Below are positions 54,268 through 60,000 of a DNA stretch of 60,000 nt, one piece after another. Source of the DNA: Mesostigma viride. Lineage: Eukaryota; Streptophyta; Mesostigmatophyceae; Mesostigmatales; Mesostigmataceae. The stretch's first letter is position 1. Every line of letters starts with the position of its first letter. The position numbers and the translations under genes were made by a program. Below the pieces are notes generated by a model. The model saw nothing but the letters and a program-made list of their open reading frames with translations, had not been told where the DNA came from and made no database searches. Location of the stretch: NCBI GenBank assembly GCA_009746045.1, contig RPFO01000213.1, forward strand, positions 476,564-536,563, given 5' to 3'.

Positions 54268-54512
54268 TGGCATCGGAGTGCGGTTCGCACGCCTTTCGAC
54301 CTGCTTACCGCTGGTAAAAGTCGTTTCCCGAGGCTCTGCTCGCGGTTGACTTTAGATTTGTGTATTTCGGCGAGATTTGCATGACGACAGTGTAGGCGGA
54401 GGTTTGATTCCCGTCTGGCGCAGACTACAAAAGGTGCTTAATTCGATTCCTGGCCGGAATCTCTCGGTCAACGTTACCGTTTTTTCGGAGTTTTCTGCTT
54501 TTTTTTGCTGGA

Positions 54513-55525
54513 ATGGCGTCCGGCACTCGTAGCCAGGTCGCTTCCGCGGGTCGCGCTGCTGGCAGTAACGATTTTGAAGCCGACGACGCTGCCGGTCTGG
54601 CCGCTTTGACTGCAACTTCCGTAACTCTTACCGATTCGGGTCTCCCAGGCGAAGTATTTTTTGACGCAGCAGCTGGGCTGGCTGCCCTGGCTTTGCACCC
54701 GCCCGGTGATGACGAGGACGCCGCCCTCGGTGCTCCCGACAGTGAGAATCGGGCGGTTGACGGTGGTGGTTTGAGCCGCGGTACGGCGGGGGGGGGCCCC
54801 GCCCGAGCCTCCTTTGTGGCTTGCAAGGAGCTTTTGAAGGATGTTCGTGGGGTCAAGGTTTTTACCGGCTCAGATTGGACGCTGTGGATCCCTTTTAAGG
54901 ACCATTTTTTGGGCCTTGTTTCCCTTTATGCTGGCCTCCTTGGAGTGCTGGCAGGTGTTGTCCAGAACGTGCAACTGGATCGGCTCCTTTACGTTGCCTT
55001 GTTGGCCGTCGTCGATGGGCCTGCGCGTGCCTTGATGCAGACGCTCCCCCTGGATCGTCGCCTGGGCAGTCTGGCCATCACCAAGCTCATCCAGGTCTAT
55101 GAGCATGGCAAGCTCACCAAGTCCATGCGTCTGGACTTGTGGAAACAAATGGCCCAACTTCGTCAAACTGCTCGCGAGACTGTGGAGCCGTATGTGAACC
55201 GCTCGGAACTGCTGTACGCCAAGCTACAGGCTGCAGGCATTACGTTCCCAGTCGCTGCCTTCATTGCCAGCGTCCTCAGCGGTCTGCGCGCCGAGTACCG
55301 GCCCGCGCTAATCTCCCTCCGTCTTGACGAGGTCGAGACTGTTCCGGTCCTGCGGCAGCGCCTGATGGAAGTTGAAGATCTGCTGACGGGTGGCCTCCCG
55401 TCCCCTGCAGATTCTGGCTCTGCCTCCAACCACGCGTACCATACCCCTGGCCGGGGGCGTGGCCCACGGAATGGCGGTGCCCGCGGCAACGGCAACGGCA
55501 ACGGCAACAGCAACGGCACCGGAAG

Positions 55526-55583
<58 letters not shown>

Positions 55584-58500
55584 CACGGCAACGGCCGCGC
55601 CCACGGCAATGGCCACGGCAACGGCCACGGCCATGGCGGTAGCAGCGGGGGGCGCGGCGAGCGCGGTGGTGGTCGCGGTGGTGGCGCAGGGGTCGGGCGT
55701 GGTCGCGGGTCGCCCTGCTCCGTCTGCGCCAAGCCTGGACATGACGCCGCCACCTGCTGGACTGCCCATCCCGCCCAGCGCCCTGCTCACCTCCGCGGTG
55801 ACGGCGCCGGGCACGCCCATCACACCGACGCAGGCCTGCCTCCCTTGGAGACGACGTACGCGTTCCACGTGGGTCGAGGCCCTTTGTGTGCTTCCCTGCG
55901 CGCCAACCCTTTAGGTGCTTCCCTGCGCGACGGTGTGCAGCCTCACGGGCAGGCCTCGCTTCGTCCAGTGCACGGCCTTGCGCCTTCCCCGTCCCGCTCG
56001 GGCAGTCGTCTCTCGGCACCCCGCCCCAGCACCTCCTCGGACTCGACGGCTGGTTCCTCAACCACCGCTCCTTCTGTGCTTCACACGGCCGCAACGGCCT
56101 CGGCTAGGTGTGCCCCGGAGTGGGTGGTTGACACGGGTGCCACGTACCACATGACGCCTCACCGGGCGGACTTTGGCGATGGATTTGATCCCGCCTTCCG
56201 GCTGCGCATCACCGGCTCGGGCGGCAATCTGCATGCGGGCGGCAGGGGCCCTCTGCTTCTCCGGCTCGGCACCCCGGACGTGCACCTCGGCCCAGCTTTG
56301 TATGTCCCAGGCCTTCAGGCCCGCCTACTCTCGGTGAGCCAGCTCTTTAAAGCCGGCCATGATGTGGACTTTAAGCACCTGCGCCTCACTTTGGGGACCC
56401 GCACGTTCCCCCTCGTGGAGTGTGACGGCATTTACTTGCTCCGCGGGGTGGCGCCCCATGCCCTCGCCACATCAGCCGCCCCCGTGGACCTGATGCAGTG
56501 GCACCTGCGCCTCGGACACGCTGGCGCGGATCGTATTGCTCGGCTAGCCGCCGACCCCGCCTCAAACATGGTGACCCACGGTCCCAAGGCTCCCACGTGT
56601 CCTTCCTGCCCTGCCGGTCACTTGCGGCGGAGCAGCTTTCCCCCCAGCACGACGCCACGCTGCGCGACCCCTCGCCATCGCCTGCACTGCGACCTGCTAG
56701 GTCCCATGCGGACCCCTGCCGTGTTGGGGGACTGGCGGTATGTCCTGGGCATCACGGATGAAGCCACTCGTTTTCACTGGGTTTACTTCTTGAAGACGAA
56801 GGACGCTGCCGTTGGGAGCCTGCGTCACTTCCTGGCCACGGAGATCAAGCCGTTCCGGGCGTCCGCGGCCACGGCGCCTGTGGAGCTTCGCTCCGACCAA
56901 GACGCGGTTTTCACTGGCCAGGACTGGCGCGCCGTCTGCGCCGAGTATGGCGTGCGGCAAGAGTTCTCGTCCCCCTATACGCCGGAGCAGAACGGCGTGG
57001 CGGAGCGATTCTGGGGCGTCGCAGTTAGCATGACCAGGAGCATGCTGGCGCATGCTGGCCTCGGCAAGGAGTTCTGGGCTCTAGCCTTTGCATGCGCCAT
57101 CTACATCATCAACAGGCTGCCCTGCCGCAGCAACCCGGAGCACGCAACGCCCTACTTCCTCATGTATGGGCGCCCTGCGGATTTATCCGGCATGCGTGTG
57201 TTTGGCTGCCCCTCCCACGTCTTGGTTGAGGGGGCAGCCCGTGAGAAGTTTGATTCTCGCGCTGAGGATGGCCTCTTCGTGGGATACAAGCTTGACTCCC
57301 CGGCCTACCTCGTATGGGTGCCCGACAAGGCGACGGGCGGCGGGCGTGTCATCGAGCGCAAGCACGTGCAGTTCGACGAGACGTGGCGCAACCGGGCCCC
57401 GCAGGCTGCGCAGTGGCTCCCGGCGGCCCCCTTTGCGGAGGCCGACCTCTTTCCCGCCGACATGCTGACTCCTGCCCCTTTGCAGTTACCCTCTGCCTCT
57501 GCCGAGGACTCTGGGGGGCCGGCAACGCCCTCCACTGCCTTGCCCGCAGGCCGTGAGGACAGCTATGTCAGCATCGGGGGGACTCCTGAGCGTTTCGTTC
57601 TCCCCCCGGCCGCCGCTGCGGCCATCCAGGCACTTGTGCGGAACGGCCTGCTCCGACGGCTCCGGCTCCTGCCTCGGCGCCGACATCTTACCTCACCGTG
57701 TCAGATGCTCGACAGCATGCCCCTCTGTTGCGCGGACAGGCCTCTGGCCACTCGCGTTCTGCGGCGTCATATGAACACGCCGGGGCGGGGATGCCTCCGC
57801 CGCATTTGAGTACCTCGGTTGACCTGGAGAGCACGGCTGACAGCACCGGCTATTCTCCTCCGGCGTCCCCTGGTGCCTCTGCAGGTCTCCTCCCCGTGTG
57901 GGGTTCCCGTGGTGCTGCCTTGTGTGGCGACCTTTCTCATGGCAGTAACACCCCCGCTCCCCCTGGTTTCGGGGGCGATGATGTATTGGATGACGCACTT
58001 TCTTCCTGGCCGGATCAACCTGTCACCAAGGCTGCACGGATCCACGCGCATCACTCACTTGTCGCTGACCTGTGCTTCGCTGCTGCTTTTCATAGCCAGC
58101 CTGCGTCCGTGCCCTCCTCTCCCGCTGCCGCCCTTGCCTTGCCGGAATGGCGCACGGCCATGGAGAGTGAGCTGGCCAGCCTCCAGGAGCACCAGGTTTA
58201 CGAGCTTCTGCATATGCGTGATCTTCCGCGCGGTGCCAAGCTCCTACCCACCAAGTGGGTCTTCGCCCAGAAAGCTGATGGGCGGTGCAAGGCCCGGTTT
58301 GTGTGCAAGGGGTTTGCACAGCGCGAGGGCATTGATTTCGGTGAGACTTTTGCTCCCACCGTCCGTGCTGCCACCGTGCGCCTGGGCTTGGCTCGTGCTG
58401 GCACTGCTGGCCACCCCATCCGGCAGCTGGATGTCCGCACCGCGTTCCTCTATGCTGAGTTGGAGGAGGACGTGTATGTCCTTCCCCCCAAGGGCTTTGA

Positions 58501-59637
58501 GGAGCGCGACCCCACTGGCCAAACGTACCTCTGGCGCCTCCGGCGGAGCCTCTATGGGCTCAAACAGGCGCCCCGGAACTGGCACCACACGCTCCGGGAC
58601 TACCTCATCCATGAGACTGGCGCTGTCCAGAGCACCACGGACACGTGTCTGTTCCTGTATGTTGGTGGTTTTGCCTTCGTCCATGTCGACGATCTCCTGG
58701 TCTCCCACTCCTCGGCGGAGTGGCTATCGCAGTGGACCCAACGGGTGTCCCAGCGCTTCCAGATCACCGAGACGGATGCCCCCTCCCTCTTTCTGGGGGT
58801 CTCCCTGGTCCTCGACCCGCCGGCGCGCACAGTTTTTCTGCACCAAGGCCCGTATCTGGAGGCCCTCGCTGAGCGCTTTGGGGTCTCCCCACGGGCGGTG
58901 AAGACGCCCGTCGTCCCCAACACCCCCCGTGGTGAGGGGGGGCTTCTCAACGCGGACGACACTCGCGTCTACCAAGCGATCACCGGGGCACTCCTGTATG
59001 CGATGGGATGCACTCGGCCTGACCTGGCATTCGCAGTCAACCTGCTGACTCAGAATATGAAAAACCCTACTGTAAGCGACCTTGGGCTGGCACGCCGGGT
59101 GCTTCAGTACGCGGTACACACCAAGGACCTGGGTCTGTCCTACTCGGGGCAGGGGGGGCTGGTGGCCTACTCGGATGCCGACTGGGCAAACGATCCTGTG
59201 GACCGCAAGTCAATCACTGGCAACGTGGTCATGTACCGCGGTGCTGCGGTGGAGTGGACCAGTCGCAAGCAGCCCACTCCAGCCCTGTCCACCTGTGAGG
59301 CCGAGTACATGGCCCTGTGCGGTGTCACGCAGCAGGTGGTCCCCTTCTCACCATCACCAAGGAGTTGGGTGACCCGGCCTCAGGGCCAATTCAGGTGTTT
59401 TGCGACAACACTGGTGCTGTGGCTCTGTCACGAGACCCTGTTCACCCTCGGCGTACCAAGCACATCGACGTCAAGTACCACTACATTCGCGCGAAGGTCG
59501 CGGATGGCACCGTTCAGGTGTCTCACCTTCCTGGGGCAGCGATGATCGCCGACATGCTCACCAAGGCACTACCGAGCCACGTTTTGTGGAGCTCAGACAC
59601 AAGTTGTTGGGTATTTGAGTTACTGGCAATTAGATGA
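54513..59637 (+). pseudogene. Element D gag-pol polyprotein, two frameshifts
   Basis: ATG at 54513. Gag: residues ~105-290, then an Asn-Gly repeat (about 325-370), then zinc knuckle CSVCAKPGHDAATC (402-415). Protease: VVDTGAT (Asp 540). Pre-integrase zinc domain: WHLRLGH (His 664) ... CPSC. Integrase: Asp 727 (HCDLLGP), Asp 795 (RSDQDA), Glu 831 (NGVAERFW), i.e. DD35E. The frame shifts in the linker near 57650. RT: KARFVCKGFAQ, QLDVRTAFLYAELEE, RSLYGLKQAPRNW and FVHVDDLL (58685-58693). RNase H: YSDADWAND (59170), STCEAEYMAL; a second frameshift near 59340, after which FCDNTGAVAL and DMLTKALP finish the protein. All catalytic residues are present. Confidence 0.93.
55488..55640 (+). repeat. GGCAAC (Gly-Asn) minisatellite in element D gag
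   Basis: GGCAAC hexamers with drift to GGCCAC encode (Gly-Asn/His)n just before the zinc knuckle. The long antisense frames here are a by-product. It may serve as a flexible RNA-binding linker. Confidence 0.85.
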
Positions 59638-59757
59638 GACAACATAAGGACACACTTGCTAGCCTGTGACAGTGGTCCCATACTACAGTTCTTTTAGTGA
59701 ACATTTGTTCTGGCTTGCTTGAGTTTGTTTTCCGGCCTGTGTGCCGAGTAAGGGGGG

Positions 59758-60000
59758 TGTCAGAAGTATCGACACACCTGCCTGAAACTAGTACTTATAG
59801 TTTAGTGCTAGCTCTGGACTACATGGACGGGCATGTGCCGCATGTTTAAGTTCTGTTCCATAAGTGACCCAGTCATTCTGTGACTGACCTTGAACTTTGG
59901 TTGTGAATGGTTGGCTTGAGATCACGTTATGATTGTAACTGCCACACAGTCAGAAAAGACCGGTTTGGTGTGGCCACGTTGTAGGTAGATCATAACTGCT
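59758..60000 (+). repeat. Element D 3' LTR (first 243 bases)
   Basis: Starts TGTCAGAAGTATC directly after GTAAGGGGGGT and matches 53837-54079 with two substitutions seen. Confidence 0.93.

Larger units (their letters stand above)
53837..60000 (+). mobile_element. Element D: Ty1/copia retrotransposon (right end beyond the window)
   Basis: 5' LTR, TGGCATCGGAGTG primer site at 54268, polyprotein in canonical copia order gag-PR-IN-RT-RH, purine tract AAGGGGGG, and the first 243 bases of the 3' LTR. The two LTRs differ at two positions over the visible 243 bases. With a few exceptions (two frameshifts) it is complete. Codon third positions are GC-rich, unlike the AT-rich surroundings. Confidence 0.95.

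Noticed and set aside
54385-54415. Second T-arm-like word GGTTTGATTCCCGT after the D primer site.
   Set aside because: Stem pairing is weak and no tRNA fold surrounds it; it is in the leader of element D.
55163-56094. Antisense frames of 186-272 codons opposite element D gag.
   Set aside because: They mirror the GGCAAC repeat and GC-rich sense codons.

Overview
This is a eukaryotic, transposon-dominated window with no recognisable cellular housekeeping gene. Its repertoire is Ty1/copia-type LTR elements (several gag-only), site-biased non-LTR elements with a restriction-like endonuclease (RLE), piggyBac-like TTAA elements, a hAT-like transposase exon, long polypyrimidine tracts and minisatellites. 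This would fit a large, repeat-rich genome of the green lineage, possibly an alga. That assignment is an inference from general flavour, because nothing in the window identifies a species.

Layout. Bases 1-1690 are a 1.69-kb piggyBac-like non-autonomous element; its inverted near-twin lies at 17246-18936. From 3.8 to 12.8 kb lies a locus with a minisatellite and an unknown glutamine-rich minus-strand protein. It is interrupted by a direct-repeat unit and by a gag-only copia-like element (4811-10791). That element has an inverted LTR copy at its right end and is itself broken by a 2.86-kb piggyBac-like element (5784-8643), which keeps the two ends of a transposase but has lost the catalytic core. 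A CT/CCCTCT tract lies at 14.7-15.5 kb. An RLE-type LINE on the minus strand occupies 16.9-23.7 kb, split by the second piggyBac-like element and by a 2.58-kb LTR element with a perfect 5-bp target duplication (GGAGT). A sense-oriented LINE fragment abuts it head-to-head. From 24.4 to 37.1 kb there are mostly unassigned repeats: a GATAAA-rich array, a run of 40 G, two large C/T tracts, a diverged inverted repeat pair, and a PHD-finger exon.

From 37.1 to 53.6 kb a minus-strand hAT-like transposase exon is split by a 15.8-kb nest whose outer ends carry a perfect AAACC duplication. The outer element (A) is another gag-only copia-like element. Inside it sits element B (39496-48675; 5-bp duplication CCTTC; nearly identical ~700-bp LTRs ending AGTTAACG...CGTTAACT). 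B encodes domains in the unusual order gag, integrase, protease, reverse transcriptase, RNase H. The integrase of B is interrupted by a 954-bp perfect palindrome built as P-A-P-A'-P, where P is itself a 152-bp perfect palindrome, flanked by ATAGG. Two LINE insertions entered the 3' LTR of A at the same AT-rich motif. From 53.8 kb to the window end there is a nearly intact Ty1/copia element (D) with about 99% LTR identity and two frameshifts.

How the parts relate. Most units are parasites of parasites. The gag-only elements (TE1, A, and probably C) would need pol supplied by another copia-like element; D is a plausible example of the type, though it is frameshifted. The short piggyBac-like elements would need a full-length transposase from elsewhere. 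The target-site duplications give a relative insertion order: hAT exon, then A, then B, then the palindrome, with LINEs also entering A. The two most unusual observations are the domain order of element B and the palindromic insertion inside it.
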